Origin: CAWCAW01 sp963714125
GTDB taxonomy: Bacteria > Actinomycetota > Acidimicrobiia > Acidimicrobiales > UBA8190
DNA: 64,000 nt
Direction: 5' to 3'
Assembly (NCBI GenBank): GCA_963714125.1
Contig: OY970234.1
Span: 2,604,001 to 2,668,000, forward strand
In this document: positions 8,602 through 17,787 of the stretch, in pieces
Layout: every line of letters starts with the position of its first letter
Position numbering within the stretch: position 1 is the first letter of the stretch
The notes under the pieces: model-generated
The model's database searches: none
The model's input: only the letters and a program-made list of their open reading frames with translations
What the model was told of the DNA's origin: nothing
Translations under genes and position numbers: made by a program

Positions 8602-9816
8602 TCAACGTCTGATCGTTCGAGCCGACCTTTTCGTTACAGGGTGTTTCGATGTCACGGACCGTGGTTTGTCACCCACCGATGAAGCCCGGTGCGGAGGCTG
8701 AAAATGGTGCGACCCTGATCCGGCAGCGGTGTCGTCTCTCGTCGATCCGGTAGTCGTATTGGATGGGCAGTGCCGACGAGCGTGAATACCACGCCCGGAC
8801 TGAGTCGGGTTAGAACACTTCAGTGGTCGCTTTTTTGGAGCGTGGTGTTTGGTTGGGCTGCAACCGGGCGCGGTTGGCGACGAAACTGAAGTCGCCCCCG
8901 CGACCGTTGAAGTCGTGTCCGTTTCCACCTGGGTCGTTGGGATGGAGGCGGGCACCTCGCAGGTATTGACCGTCGGACCCGACGGGTTACGGCGCGATCG
9001 AGCGATGATCCCCTTGGTCCGGTGGGTTCGCCCCGGCGGCGAAAGCCCTATGGCAACCGTGGAACTGCCCGAGTGGCTGACGGTCTTCTGGCCATCCTTC
9101 GTTGAGCGCCCTGTCGCCCTATGGCCGCCTTCGACGTGGCCAGACGACGGTTCGACCCCATGGCGGACCGTCTCGTGAGGCGCCGGCAAGGCGGCGGAGT
9201 GCTCGCAATATGCCGAAACCAGCCCGGCGCCACCAGCGGCGGCGGCCAGTTTGTCGTAGGCGACGCTGGGCTGGTCGAGATTCCCCGTCCTAAAAGCACG
9301 GCAGAGCGCGACGGTGCCCTGACCTCTCGAGCTGGCGTCGGAACCGGTGGCCGCGCCAGCGCCACTTCCTGAACTCGAAAGCGCCGATCCAGTCGTGGTT
9401 GGTGCGCCGGTCTGTGGTTTGGGCGCCGAGATGCCGAGACGTGACAATGCTCGCGCCACCGCCGCCTGGGTCGTGGGGGGCAAGGAGTTCGTCGCCACCG
9501 CTACTGTTCCACCTAACAGAACAACGGGAACGGCCAGGGCCAGGACCTTGGCACCGAACTTCGGAAACGCCCAATTGCGCTTGGTTCTTGCCCTCCCCTC
9601 GAAGCCGGACCGCACTGCTTCGGCAAATTTCGTCACGGTTGCTGCTCGTGTGTTTTGCTCTTCAAGGGTGGCCAGGCCCTGGGCCTTGCTAATCAACCGA
9701 GCGACCCGCTCGAACCCGGGGGGGACGTCGTCCAACCCGAGCGCGCCGGCCATCAACAGATCGGTGGCGTCGAGGTCCAACGTGGCCACGTCGTCCAGAT
9801 CGTCGAAGGTGTCCAT
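8602..9816 (-). CDS. Membrane partner of ECF sigma factor, putative anti-sigma-like protein
   Basis: The gene starts 4 nt after the ECF sigma gene stop, so the two are almost certainly one operon. The 404-residue product has an acidic N-terminal cytoplasmic part (1-88, with DLDATDLLMAGALGLDDVPPGF), a single transmembrane helix (about 89-109) and a long Ser/Thr/Pro/Gly-rich outer region with few predicted structures. Position and topology fit an anti-sigma factor, but the zinc anti-sigma HxxxCxxC motif is absent, so the label is inference. The unusually long low-complexity tail (about 290 residues) may span the cell wall. Confidence 0.62.
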   Translation of the reverse strand: MDTFDDLDDVATLDLDATDLLMAGALGLDDVPPGFERVARLISKAQGLATLEEQNTRAATVTKFAEAVRSGFEGRARTKRNWAFPKFGAKVLALAVPVVLLGGTVAVATNSLPPTTQAAVARALSRLGISAPKPQTGAPTTTGSALSSSGSGAGAATGSDASSRGQGTVALCRAFRTGNLDQPSVAYDKLAAAAGGAGLVSAYCEHSAALPAPHETVRHGVEPSSGHVEGGHRATGRSTKDGQKTVSHSGSSTVAIGLSPPGRTHRTKGIIARSRRNPSGPTVNTCEVPASIPTTQVETDTTSTVAGATSVSSPTAPGCSPTKHHAPKKRPLKCSNPTQSGRGIHARRHCPSNTTTGSTRDDTAAGSGSHHFQPPHRASSVGDKPRSVTSKHPVTKRSARTIRR

Positions 9817-9820
9817 TGCG

Positions 9821-10420
9821 TTACGTCCTTGGCCCTGTGGGCGTGCGGTCGACGTCTTGTCGACTCAGACGTTGCAGGGCCCTGTGCTCAATAACCCGCA
9901 CCGTGCCTGGCCGCTTGCCCAGCAATTGGGCGACGTCCGCTACCGAAAGGCGGGCGACGACGCGAAGCACGAGGACCTCAGCCTGCCCTGGACTCAGCGT
10001 TGCGACCAGGTGATCTATCGCCGCTTGCGCCGACAACGCGTCGAGGACGACATCGGACGGGTCCGTTCCCCCCGGCAACTCATTGAAATCTTGGGGGGCC
10101 ACACAATGGGTTCGGCGTCGTGCGCCACGCCGACGATGATCAGCAAGCCTGCGGCGGGCCACTGAGAACACCCAGGCTCGTAGGGCGGACTCGTCGCCCT
10201 CGAAATCGTGGATGCGCTCGGCCACGGCCAGCCAGGTCTCCCCTGCCAGATCATCGGCAGCACCAGGCTCTGCCCATCGCAAATAGCGCAGCAACGACGG
10301 GTGCAGAGCATTGAAGAGTATGACCGCGGCCCACTCTTGTCCGGCGCTGGCTGCACCCAGAACCTGTTCGAAGTCCTCGATGGTCGTGGTGTCACCGTAG
10401 CTTGGCTCCCCTTGAATCAC
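9821..10420 (-). CDS. ECF-type RNA polymerase sigma factor
   Basis: The 199-residue protein has both ECF regions. Region 2 includes HPSLLRYLRWAEPGAADDLAGETWLAVAERI, the core-binding and -10 recognition helices. Region 4 (about 125-185) includes LSPGQAEVLVLRVVARLSVADVAQLLGKRPGTVRVIEHRAL, a sigma-4 HTH. The start is GTG. It is followed at 4 nt by a membrane protein likely to be its regulator, so it probably answers an envelope or extracytoplasmic signal. The ECF subgroup is not determined. Confidence 0.92.
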   Translation of the reverse strand: MIQGEPSYGDTTTIEDFEQVLGAASAGQEWAAVILFNALHPSLLRYLRWAEPGAADDLAGETWLAVAERIHDFEGDESALRAWVFSVARRRLADHRRRGARRRTHCVAPQDFNELPGGTDPSDVVLDALSAQAAIDHLVATLSPGQAEVLVLRVVARLSVADVAQLLGKRPGTVRVIEHRALQRLSRQDVDRTPTGPRT

Positions 10421-10778
10421 ACAAGGTCAAATCTGACTAATTCGAAGAGACGCCGCCTGGCACGACGAGATGCGGATTCGAGGGGTGGCGATCATGGAAA
10501 TGATGGGGCCAACGAATCATCCGGCTGAAGGCGCCCCTTTCACCCCGATCGCCAACGCGGTCGGCCCAAGACTCAGGCCTTGTGAGCGGGTCCACCAATC
10601 GTTGCCTACCCGAGACGAACCTCTAACGCCGTTCTGAAGTGTGTTCGATCGGCTCGTAACGAATTCCCGTTCGGCCTGGCGAGGGCAAAGGCGGAATCAA
10701 GAGGATCACGGCAGCATCGGGAGTCTCCGGGGCGCTATCCAGACACCGATCGAGGCGTTGGCCGGACAGGGCCGGACT
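10421..10778. other. Intergenic, no gene seen
   Basis: About 360 bp upstream of the ECF sigma gene and downstream of the broken TIGR03085 gene. It should contain the sigma-operon promoter. I see no conserved ORF, RNA gene or strong repeat. Confidence 0.4.
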
Positions 10779-10785
10779 TCAGTGG

Positions 10786-11405
10786 TCAGACACCCAGCGA
10801 CGCGGCGCGCAGCTGGGCGGCCAGCGTGGCATCGCCGCTGATCTCGACCTTGGCCGCTTGTTGGCGACCGGCATCAAACATGACGAGTTCGCCCGGGTCG
10901 CCGGCCAGGACAAGGCGCGGCCCAGTGCCACCTTCCTTGTCGATTCGTCCCGGGGAACTGAGCACGATCGTGGCGGGGACTCTCTTCGCCATCGTGCCCG
11001 GACCCACGCGTGCCCAAAGGGCATCAGAGAATTCTGAGAGTTCCGCCGCGGTTCCCAGCCACCTTGGGCGCGACGTACATCTTCCACATGGATGAAGAAT
11101 TCGACCGTGTTCATGGCCTCGTCGAAGGGGCGGAGCAACAAAGGCGGACCGCGTCGCACCGTCTCGACGAGCTTCTCCCACGGCGAGCGATCCCTAACGG
11201 AGCGCCGCACTTTGTCGGTGTAATGGGCCAGGGGGGGCCAAACGAGTCCGGGCCCGCTATCGGGTCTCCGCTCTCGCACCACGAGGTGAGCAGCCAAGTC
11301 GATGTTGGACCAGCCTTCACACAAGGTGGGCGCCTCGGCACCAAGCTCGACGAAAAGGTCGCAGAGGGCCGTGCGTTCCTGCTGAGCGAAGCTGAGTTCG
11401 GTCAT
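10786..11405 (-). pseudogene. TIGR03085-family (DinB/MDMPI-like) protein, frameshifted
   Basis: The first frame from 11405 encodes the N-terminus and centre of an actinobacterial TIGR03085-type protein: LCEGWSNIDLAAHLVVRERRP, then FFIHVEDVRRAQ and WEPR near residue 120. The reading then loses homology, and the expected C-terminus (AAELSEFSDALW, then VVLSSPGR-like and GELVMF-type strands, ending LRAASLGV) continues in another frame to 10786. The switch lies in the CGG repeats at about 11043-11051 and fits one missing base. The family resembles DinB-like four-helix proteins with a metal-binding His in the AAHL motif. It is either a recent pseudogene or a sequencing error in a GC-rich run. Confidence 0.8.
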
Positions 11406-11658
11406 GGGCGCATCCTATGGAAGTGACGACCACCCGTGCGGAAGGTTCAAAGCGTCGAGCTGGGGACACCGATGGCATGTGGATCAGGCCCAGCGGGGGC
11501 CACGTGATGATGACCGTTACGATCCATGACAACGACGATCTGCACCACGGCGCGGAGATCGAGCCCATTTCGTACCGGGGAGATCGGCGTACTTCCACTG
11601 ACAACCGTCTCCCGTTTGCACTCGGCTGCGATCTGCGGAGCACCCTCACCGAGCAGCC

Positions 11659-12498
11659 TCACGGTCGTGGCGCCGCGTAGCGACGACGTCGCCATATCGG
11701 GATAACGGCGGCAAAGAGAAAACAGGCTGTCATGATGAACGCCAACGCCATGACGAACAGTACGTGGAGGCCGACTCCAGATCCCGTGAATGCCAAGGTG
11801 CCGGCAGAAGATGAAGGCTCGGCACTGATCGCAGGGGCGGGCTGTGAGGAGGAGATTGGCAACGTGGCGGGGAGGGTGGTCGTTGGCGACGACGAAGCAG
11901 CAGGCGAAGTGGTTGGGGTGGAAGACGTGGGCACTGTGGTCGTGGGAGATGGCGGCGGCGTTGCTACCTTGACCACGGTAAAGCCGGAGGCGCCATTCCC
12001 CGTGACCTGGCCCGGGCTGGAGTCGCCCACGAACGTATACAGGGGCGAGCCGCCGTATGTGACCTGGTACGCGCCGTTGGGCTGGAGCACGGCAGCGACG
12101 GTGCCTGAGATACCGGGTCCGGCACTCGGCGTCGCCCCCGTCGCGACAGTCAGCGGTGGCCAGACGGCCGCGCAGCTGCCCGTACACGTCCCGATCCCGC
12201 TGTTGTCACCCGAATAGGTGTAGAGCGCGAAGCCCTGAGCATCAGTGAGGATTGGGCCGAAGGTGGCATTGGCAGCTACCAAGACCGTGGGGTCGCTCGA
12301 CGCTCCGGCTGCGGGCAACGACCACACCGCGATGGACACAGTCCACCCCAGGGTCACCAGAAGGATTCCCGATGCCTTCACCACCGAAGCGCGTGCCCAC
12401 AGATTCCGGCACCACCGGACCGCAGGTGCCGCGGCTCGCCATGCATCGCGGCCAGGCCCCGAGCTCTGCATCGCCGGCTGAGGCGCCACGGTCACCAT
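11659..12498 (-). CDS. Cell-surface protein with PF03640-type secreted repeats and LAxTG sortase signal
   Basis: The 279-residue protein has an N-terminal signal/membrane segment (about 41-66). Two short repeats of the 'secreted repeat of unknown function' type follow: LTDAQGFALYTYSGD with CTGSCAAVWPPL, then YGGSPLYTFVGDSSPGQVTGNG. A Thr/Ser/Pro-rich spacer (about 180-225) leads to LAFTG, a hydrophobic helix and the basic tail RRRR near the C-terminus. LAxTG is the signal used by class E sortases of high-GC Gram-positives, so the protein is probably linked to the wall. The repeat family is of unknown biochemical role; some members bind haem or redox factors. No sortase gene lies in the window. 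Confidence 0.83.
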   Translation of the reverse strand: MVTVAPQPAMQSSGPGRDAWRAAAPAVRWCRNLWARASVVKASGILLVTLGWTVSIAVWSLPAAGASSDPTVLVAANATFGPILTDAQGFALYTYSGDNSGIGTCTGSCAAVWPPLTVATGATPSAGPGISGTVAAVLQPNGAYQVTYGGSPLYTFVGDSSPGQVTGNGASGFTVVKVATPPPSPTTTVPTSSTPTTSPAASSSPTTTLPATLPISSSQPAPAISAEPSSSAGTLAFTGSGVGLHVLFVMALAFIMTACFLFAAVIPIWRRRRYAAPRP

Positions 12499-12600
12499 CG
12501 ATCTTGATTACGAACGGAATCCTCCGAACGTTCATCCCCATTCGAAATTTCAGGCCGTGTGAAGCTGATCGCCCTCGCCTATCAATGTGCGTCAGACCGG

Positions 12601-13908
12601 TCAGCTCTCGGTCAAGTAGCGATCGATCATTCGGTGCATGTGCAGCACGTTGCTCTCTTGACGGCGGTTGAGCAGCAGGTCGGGGCCCCGCGACTTCAGA
12701 CCTCGTTGGACGTGCTCCATGTTGGCGTAGTCCTGGTTCGTGATGAGGCCCCAGTCGCGCTCGGTCCAATCAGGGTAGAAGCGCCGACCGACTTTCTTCG
12801 GGGCTCGACCTTCGGGTGGCGATTCAAGGAACCACGTGTCCTTGATGGCACTGTCCGGATCAAGCCCATTGGGACGGACTCTGAAGATAATGGCCGACCC
12901 GGGATAGATGGGACCCACCATGTTGGGAAAGAAGAACACGTCATTCGCACTTGTGAGCTGGTCGTCATCGAATTCCTCGACGGCGACACCTCGGGCCGCC
13001 AGCAGCTGGCGCCGGCCCCTTTGGTACCTCCGTAACATTGTTTCGCCGTCCAGCGGCGTCGAACGTATCCTCTCAACGAGGGCGCGCTCTTCGTCATAGA
13101 ACAAGCCGCCGAGTCCTTCAATGAACTTGGCCAGGATCTCGCCTTCGTCGTACTCGTCGTGGCCGAGTCCGAGACGCGGGCTCGGGCGAAGCTCTCGCCT
13201 GGCGTCAGCAAGCCGGCCGTAATGGGAATGGATGCCCAGAGGTTCATAGTCAAGATTCACGTCGTCGGTCCACGGCAGGATCTGCGGGTGGGTGCCTTGG
13301 ACGTGGTAGCCCTCGTTGAAGGCGTCGACCACGACCTTCCAGTTCGCAGGGAGCACCGTCGACAAGTAGGACCGCAGTCGCATTTGATCGAGGCGGTAGG
13401 GGGCCAACAGCACGGGCAGCGGCGCCAGGTACTCCAGAAGTGGTGGTGCGGCAGGGTCCAGTGACACCCACACAAATCCCCCCCACCGGCCGACCTGCAC
13501 CGGCGGAAGACAGACGCCCGCTGGCATGGGGGCGAACTCCTGGGGATCGACGACCTCGGTCAGCTTGCCGCTGAGGTCATAGCACCAGGCGTGGTAGCGA
13601 CACCGGATCAACCCCTCGGCGAAGCGGCCGTTACCTTCGGCGAGACGAGTTCCCCGATGGAGGCACGTGTTCAGATATGCGTCGACCACATCATTGCCGG
13701 AGCGAACGAGGAGGATGGACTGATCGCCGATCAGGTACTCGCAGAAGTCGCCGACCTCGGCGATCTCCTCCTCCCGACATGCCACTTGCCACACGCGTGC
13801 CCATAGGCGCTCGAACTCCAATGCAGCAAACTCCACGCTCGTGTATCGAGCGCGGGCGACCGCTTCGTTGTCGCCCACCAGAACACCTTTGAGTTTGAAT
13901 TCGCTCAT
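12601..13908 (-). CDS. Rieske-type ring-hydroxylating oxygenase, large subunit
   Basis: The 435-residue protein carries a Rieske [2Fe-2S] site Cys82-x-His84 (CLHRG) and Cys103-x-x-His106 (CRYH). The mononuclear iron motif lies in DAFNEGYHVQGTH, with His202 and His207 as ligands and Asp195 as bridging acid. It would use O2 and electrons from a separate reductase to hydroxylate a ring or similar substrate; no reductase or ferredoxin gene is adjacent. It is divergent from a thiolase-FadD17 operon, hinting at steroid or aromatic catabolism, but the substrate is not shown by sequence. Confidence 0.9.
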   Translation of the reverse strand: MSEFKLKGVLVGDNEAVARARYTSVEFAALEFERLWARVWQVACREEEIAEVGDFCEYLIGDQSILLVRSGNDVVDAYLNTCLHRGTRLAEGNGRFAEGLIRCRYHAWCYDLSGKLTEVVDPQEFAPMPAGVCLPPVQVGRWGGFVWVSLDPAAPPLLEYLAPLPVLLAPYRLDQMRLRSYLSTVLPANWKVVVDAFNEGYHVQGTHPQILPWTDDVNLDYEPLGIHSHYGRLADARRELRPSPRLGLGHDEYDEGEILAKFIEGLGGLFYDEERALVERIRSTPLDGETMLRRYQRGRRQLLAARGVAVEEFDDDQLTSANDVFFFPNMVGPIYPGSAIIFRVRPNGLDPDSAIKDTWFLESPPEGRAPKKVGRRFYPDWTERDWGLITNQDYANMEHVQRGLKSRGPDLLLNRRQESNVLHMHRMIDRYLTES

Positions 13909-14123
13909 TGTTGCCGAGGGGAACGTCGTCCCACGAGGACCGTTTCCCCATCCCCTTTCAAACCAAGCGCCCTCTTCGCATCCGCCGATTGGTGAGGATG
14001 ATCTAAGAACATGTTAGGTCGGCGTGACGCCGGGATCGATGCAGTCAGCGAGGTCGAGCGGGCCCAAATCGTCGAACCTATACTCAGCGGGGCTCGGCGA
14101 GGGCCACGCGGAAGGGAACCAAC
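13909..14123. promoter_or_regulatory. Divergent promoter region with AACATGTT palindrome
   Basis: This region separates the Rieske gene from the thiolase operon. AACATGTT (14008-14015) is a perfect 8 bp palindrome about 100 bp from both starts. The core equals the AACnnGTT centre of KstR-type operators, but the outer T and A of that consensus do not match. I regard it only as a possible TetR-family site. Confidence 0.3.
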
Positions 14124-15284
14124 ATGAGCCAGCCCGTGATCGTCGAGGCAGTGCGGACCCCGATTGGAAAGCGCCACGGGTCCCTGTCGGGATTGCACCC
14201 CGCACAGCTCCTCGGCGCGGTGCAGGTCGAGTTGATCAAGCGTACGGGTCTCGATCCACTCGAGGTGGAACAGATTTTCGGTGGATGCGTCACGCAGGTC
14301 GGCGAGCAGTCGTTCAACATCGCCCGCACGGCGTGGCTCAACGAAGGCCTCCCCCATGAGGTCGCCGCTACCACCATCGACTGCCAATGCGGTTCCTCCC
14401 AGCAAGCAAACCACCTGGCGGCGGGTCTCATATCGTCCGGCGCTGTGGACGTCGCCATCGGGTGTGGCGTCGAGGCCATGAGCAGGGTGGGTCTCGGGGC
14501 CAATGTTACGAACGGTCCGGGCAGGCCGTTTCCGCCGGGCTTCCCAGTGGACACGCCCGATCAGTTCGGTGCCGCCGAGCGCATCGCCGAGAAGTACTCG
14601 GTCAGCCGCGCTGACGCCGACGCCCTCGGGCTGGCTTCCCAACACAAAGCGGCACAGGCGTGGGCCGAAGCGCGCTTTGCGCGCGAGATCCTCCCCATCG
14701 AGGCACCGGTCATGGGCCCCGACGGCCCAACTGGTGATCGGCAAGTCGTCGAGCGCGACCAAGGTCTGCGTGACACCACGGAATCGGGACTCACCTCTCT
14801 GAAGGCAGTGCTCCCCGACGGCATCCATACGGCCGGCACTTCCTCCCAGATTTCCGATGGTGCGGCGGCGATCCTGTGGATGTCGGAATCAAAGGCGACG
14901 AGCGCCGGCTTGCGGCCTCGCGCCAGACTTCTCGCCCAAGTCCTTATCGGTTCTGATCCCTACTACCAGCTTGATGGGCCCATTGCCGCTACTGCCAACG
15001 TTCTGGCCAAGGCAAATATGACAGTGAATGACATCGATCTCTTCGAGGTCAATGAGGCATTCGCGTCAGTGGTGTGTTCGTGGCAGAAAGCCCATGACGT
15101 CGACTGGGACAAAGTAAATGTCAACGGTGGCGCCATCGCTCTCGGCCATCCCGTGGGCGCCACCGGCAGCCGCCTCATCACCACGGCCCTCCACGAGCTC
15201 GAGCGACGCGACGCCAACGTGGCGCTCGTTTCGATGTGCTGCGGCGGCGGTCTTGCCACCGGGACGATCCTGGAACGGATTTGA
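14124..15284 (+). CDS. Acetyl-CoA acetyltransferase / steroid-type thiolase
   Basis: The 386-residue thiolase starts at an ATG with GGAAGGGA upstream. Active-site residues are visible: nucleophile Cys89 in CQCGSSQ, the His of NGGAIALGHPVGATGSR and the second catalytic Cys of SMCCGGGLATG near the C-terminus. It would cleave 3-ketoacyl-CoA with CoA in beta-oxidation. The next gene is a FadD17-like acyl-CoA ligase about 57 bp downstream, so the pair likely activates and shortens side chains such as those of sterols. That substrate is inferred from mycobacterial parallels only. Confidence 0.92.
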   Translation: MSQPVIVEAVRTPIGKRHGSLSGLHPAQLLGAVQVELIKRTGLDPLEVEQIFGGCVTQVGEQSFNIARTAWLNEGLPHEVAATTIDCQCGSSQQANHLAAGLISSGAVDVAIGCGVEAMSRVGLGANVTNGPGRPFPPGFPVDTPDQFGAAERIAEKYSVSRADADALGLASQHKAAQAWAEARFAREILPIEAPVMGPDGPTGDRQVVERDQGLRDTTESGLTSLKAVLPDGIHTAGTSSQISDGAAAILWMSESKATSAGLRPRARLLAQVLIGSDPYYQLDGPIAATANVLAKANMTVNDIDLFEVNEAFASVVCSWQKAHDVDWDKVNVNGGAIALGHPVGATGSRLITTALHELERRDANVALVSMCCGGGLATGTILERI

Positions 15285-15301
15285 TCGAGGAGGACAAACA
15301 G

Positions 15302-15337
15302 TTGAAAGAGATTCGCGGCGCTCTTTCACTGGCATAG
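15302..15337 (+). other. Possible 11-codon leader ORF before the acyl-CoA ligase
   Basis: The best Shine-Dalgarno in the thiolase-ligase gap (GAGGAGGA, about 15286) is spaced correctly for a TTG at 15302. That opens an 11-codon frame ending in TAG three nt before the ligase ATG. It may feed ribosomes to the ligase, whose own ATG has no clear ribosome site. It could equally be chance. Confidence 0.22.
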
Positions 15338-15340
15338 CCG

Positions 15341-17170
15341 ATGGACCAACAGAGCATGCCGGGAGTGCCCCAGGAGACAACCGATGCGCCCAGTGCACCC
15401 GACTTCGCCCCTCCTCTTGCTGAGGTAGCGCTCCCAGCTCCCAACGTCGCCGCCCTCCTCAGGCGCAACGGCCTCGACCCGGCGACGGCCAATCGTCCCG
15501 CTGTTGTCTTCGGCCACCGAACCTGGACTCATCGAGAGCTTCTTCAAGAAGCACAACGCTTTGCCGCCCTGTTCCGCACCCGGCTCGATGGCGATCGACC
15601 ACCCCATGTCGCGCTTCTGCTCGACAACACCCCCGACTACGTCTTCGCGCTGTGTGGCGCCGGGATCGTCGGGGCGGCCATCGTCGGGCTCAACCACACG
15701 CGGCGCGAAGAGCACCTGGCGGATGATATTTCGCACACCGACGTGCAGCTCGTTATTACCGAGCCCCGTCATCAGGCCTTGCTCCAACCCGCCACCAAGG
15801 GATTGGACCTTCCCGGTGGCGTCCTCGTCTCCTCCCGTTTTTCCGATGCAACTGATCCTCCCATTTCGATGGGTGACTCGTTAGATGATGCGCTCACCTT
15901 CGCCTTAGAACGTGATCGTCACAGCGCAGTCCAAGGACTCTCCCCCGATGAGGAGCGTTCGCCTGAGGCACTGTGGGTGCTGCTATTCACCTCTGGTACC
16001 TCTGGCGCGCCAAAAGCCGTTCGGTGCACACAGCGCCGGCTCCTGACGACGGGCAGCAGGATGGCCACGATGCTCGCCCTCAGCTCCGACGATGTCGGAT
16101 ACGTCGCCATGCCGCTTTATCACACCAATTCGTTGATGGCTGGGCTCGCGCCGGCGCTGGTTGCCGGTGCTTCAGTGTCTTTGTCGCGTCGCTTCAGCGC
16201 CTCGAGGTTTCTCACTGACGTTCGTTATTACGGTGCCACATGGTTCAATTACACGGGAAAGGTCCTCGCATATCTTCTGGCCACCCCTGAGCGCGATGAC
16301 GACAACGACAACACGTTGCGGATTGCGTTCGGCAACGAGGGATCGCCGCATGTCGTGGAAGGGGCCACCAGACGATTTGGGATCCGTGTCGTGGATGTCT
16401 TCGGATCAACCGAAGGCTCTATTGCGCTTGACCGTTCGGGAAGTCCGCCCCGGGGCTCGGTCGGACGACTACGCCAGGGGATACTGGCGGTCGACCCCGC
16501 TGGCCACGAAGTACCACGGGCACAGTTCGACGACAACGGCGGGCTCGTCAACGCCGACGAGTGCGTGGGTGAGATCGTCAATACCCTGGGGGTGGGGCCA
16601 TTCGAGGGTTACTACCGCAATGAGTACGCCATGGGGCGTTCCACCCGTAATGGTTGGTATTGGAGTGGTGACCTGGCTTATGTGGACGACGAGGGCTGGG
16701 TCTATTTTGCCGGTCGCACATCGGATTGGCTGCGCGTGGACGGCGAGAACTTCCCCACGGCTACCATCGAGGCCGTAATCGGCCGCCATCGTGATGTCGT
16801 CTTGGCCGCCGTGTACGGCGTGCCCGACGCCGATTCAGGCGATCAGGTGATGGTGGCGTTGGCCTTGCGTTCTGGGACCGAGTTCGATGGCAGGGCCTTC
16901 GCCGCGTGGATCGATGAGCAACCCGACCTGAGCGCCAAGTGGCGCCCTCGCTATGTTCGACGATGCTCGTTGCTTCCCACCACTCCGACAAACAAGGTCC
17001 TCACCCGGACCCTCGCGCACGAAAAGTTTCGCTCCGACCGTGTAGCTGGCGATCCGATCTATGTTCGCAACCGCGGACAAGACTCTTACCGCACCTTTAC
17101 GTCGGACGATGAGGATGCGTTGCGTCGGGCGTTTCAGTCCAGCGGACGACACCAAGCGTGGGACCTTTGA
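15341..17170 (+). CDS. fadD17: Fatty acid/steroid acyl-CoA ligase, FadD17-like
   Basis: The 609-residue ANL-superfamily enzyme has the P-loop motif LLFTSGTSGAPKAV (about 210-223), the A5 motif DVFGSTEGS, A7 GWYWSGDLAYVDDEGWVYFAGRTSDWLRVDGEN and a C-terminal lid. The catalytic Lys lies in the TNKVLTRTL segment. It activates a carboxylic acid to acyl-AMP and then acyl-CoA. Mycobacterial FadD17 acts on cholesterol side-chain or ring intermediates; the symbol is by resemblance, not proven orthology. It is downstream of the thiolase in one probable operon. The start ATG lacks a good ribosome site of its own. Confidence 0.86.
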   Translation: MDQQSMPGVPQETTDAPSAPDFAPPLAEVALPAPNVAALLRRNGLDPATANRPAVVFGHRTWTHRELLQEAQRFAALFRTRLDGDRPPHVALLLDNTPDYVFALCGAGIVGAAIVGLNHTRREEHLADDISHTDVQLVITEPRHQALLQPATKGLDLPGGVLVSSRFSDATDPPISMGDSLDDALTFALERDRHSAVQGLSPDEERSPEALWVLLFTSGTSGAPKAVRCTQRRLLTTGSRMATMLALSSDDVGYVAMPLYHTNSLMAGLAPALVAGASVSLSRRFSASRFLTDVRYYGATWFNYTGKVLAYLLATPERDDDNDNTLRIAFGNEGSPHVVEGATRRFGIRVVDVFGSTEGSIALDRSGSPPRGSVGRLRQGILAVDPAGHEVPRAQFDDNGGLVNADECVGEIVNTLGVGPFEGYYRNEYAMGRSTRNGWYWSGDLAYVDDEGWVYFAGRTSDWLRVDGENFPTATIEAVIGRHRDVVLAAVYGVPDADSGDQVMVALALRSGTEFDGRAFAAWIDEQPDLSAKWRPRYVRRCSLLPTTPTNKVLTRTLAHEKFRSDRVAGDPIYVRNRGQDSYRTFTSDDEDALRRAFQSSGRHQAWDL

Positions 17171-17787
17171 GGCGCTGGCCTCTCCCTGGCCCTCTCGAGT
17201 AGGCGTCCCCGATCCCCGACCAGACACTTCCGATCCTGACGAGTCACACGGTCCCCGCGGTAAGGGGAGGAGCAACCGGGATGTTGATGCGATTTGGATG
17301 AGATTGCTGGTTCCCAGGCTCGCGTGTCGAAAGGTCAACTTGGCTGGGCAATTCGGTTCCTGGTCGTTGCTTGGATGGCGGGTCGGCTTCGGGTTCGTCG
17401 GCCCAATCGCTCAGCGAGGCTGAACCCAACCTGGAAGATCAATCCGCTGGCGGAAGTGGACAGCAAGGACTATCTCACCGATCTGAGCGTGTTCCTCCCA
17501 AATAGGTATGGGTGATCGCTATTTAGACCGAAAGGGCGTGGCGACCCGACCGGCACGCGCGCCACGAGGGTCCCGTATCGGCTCGAGTCTTGAGACCCCT
17601 TCTGATCTAAACCTCAAGAAGTGGACCACCAACAAGGCAATTCGGCCCGGATACACGAAGCCAGCATGCCCAGACACCCCCCCGCCGAGCTCCGACTCCC
17701 TACGATGGCCCGCCTTGATCTCCGTTCACCACAGCGGGGAACGGATCAAAGCTGGCAATCCTCGGAGAGACCGTTACCATTTCGTGG
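17171..17787. other. Intergenic, no convincing gene
   Basis: About 617 bp between the ligase and the hydrolase-cyclase gene. Short frames here have no recognisable motifs or ribosome sites, and base composition drops slightly toward 17400-17640. It may hold gene decay products, but I could not match any to a known family. Confidence 0.35.

Noticed and set aside
14001..14020. KstR operator
   Set aside because: Only the AACnnGTT core matches; the required outer T and A do not.
13905..14828. 307-codon minus-strand frame over the thiolase
   Set aside because: It is antisense to conserved thiolase active-site motifs and has no family likeness.
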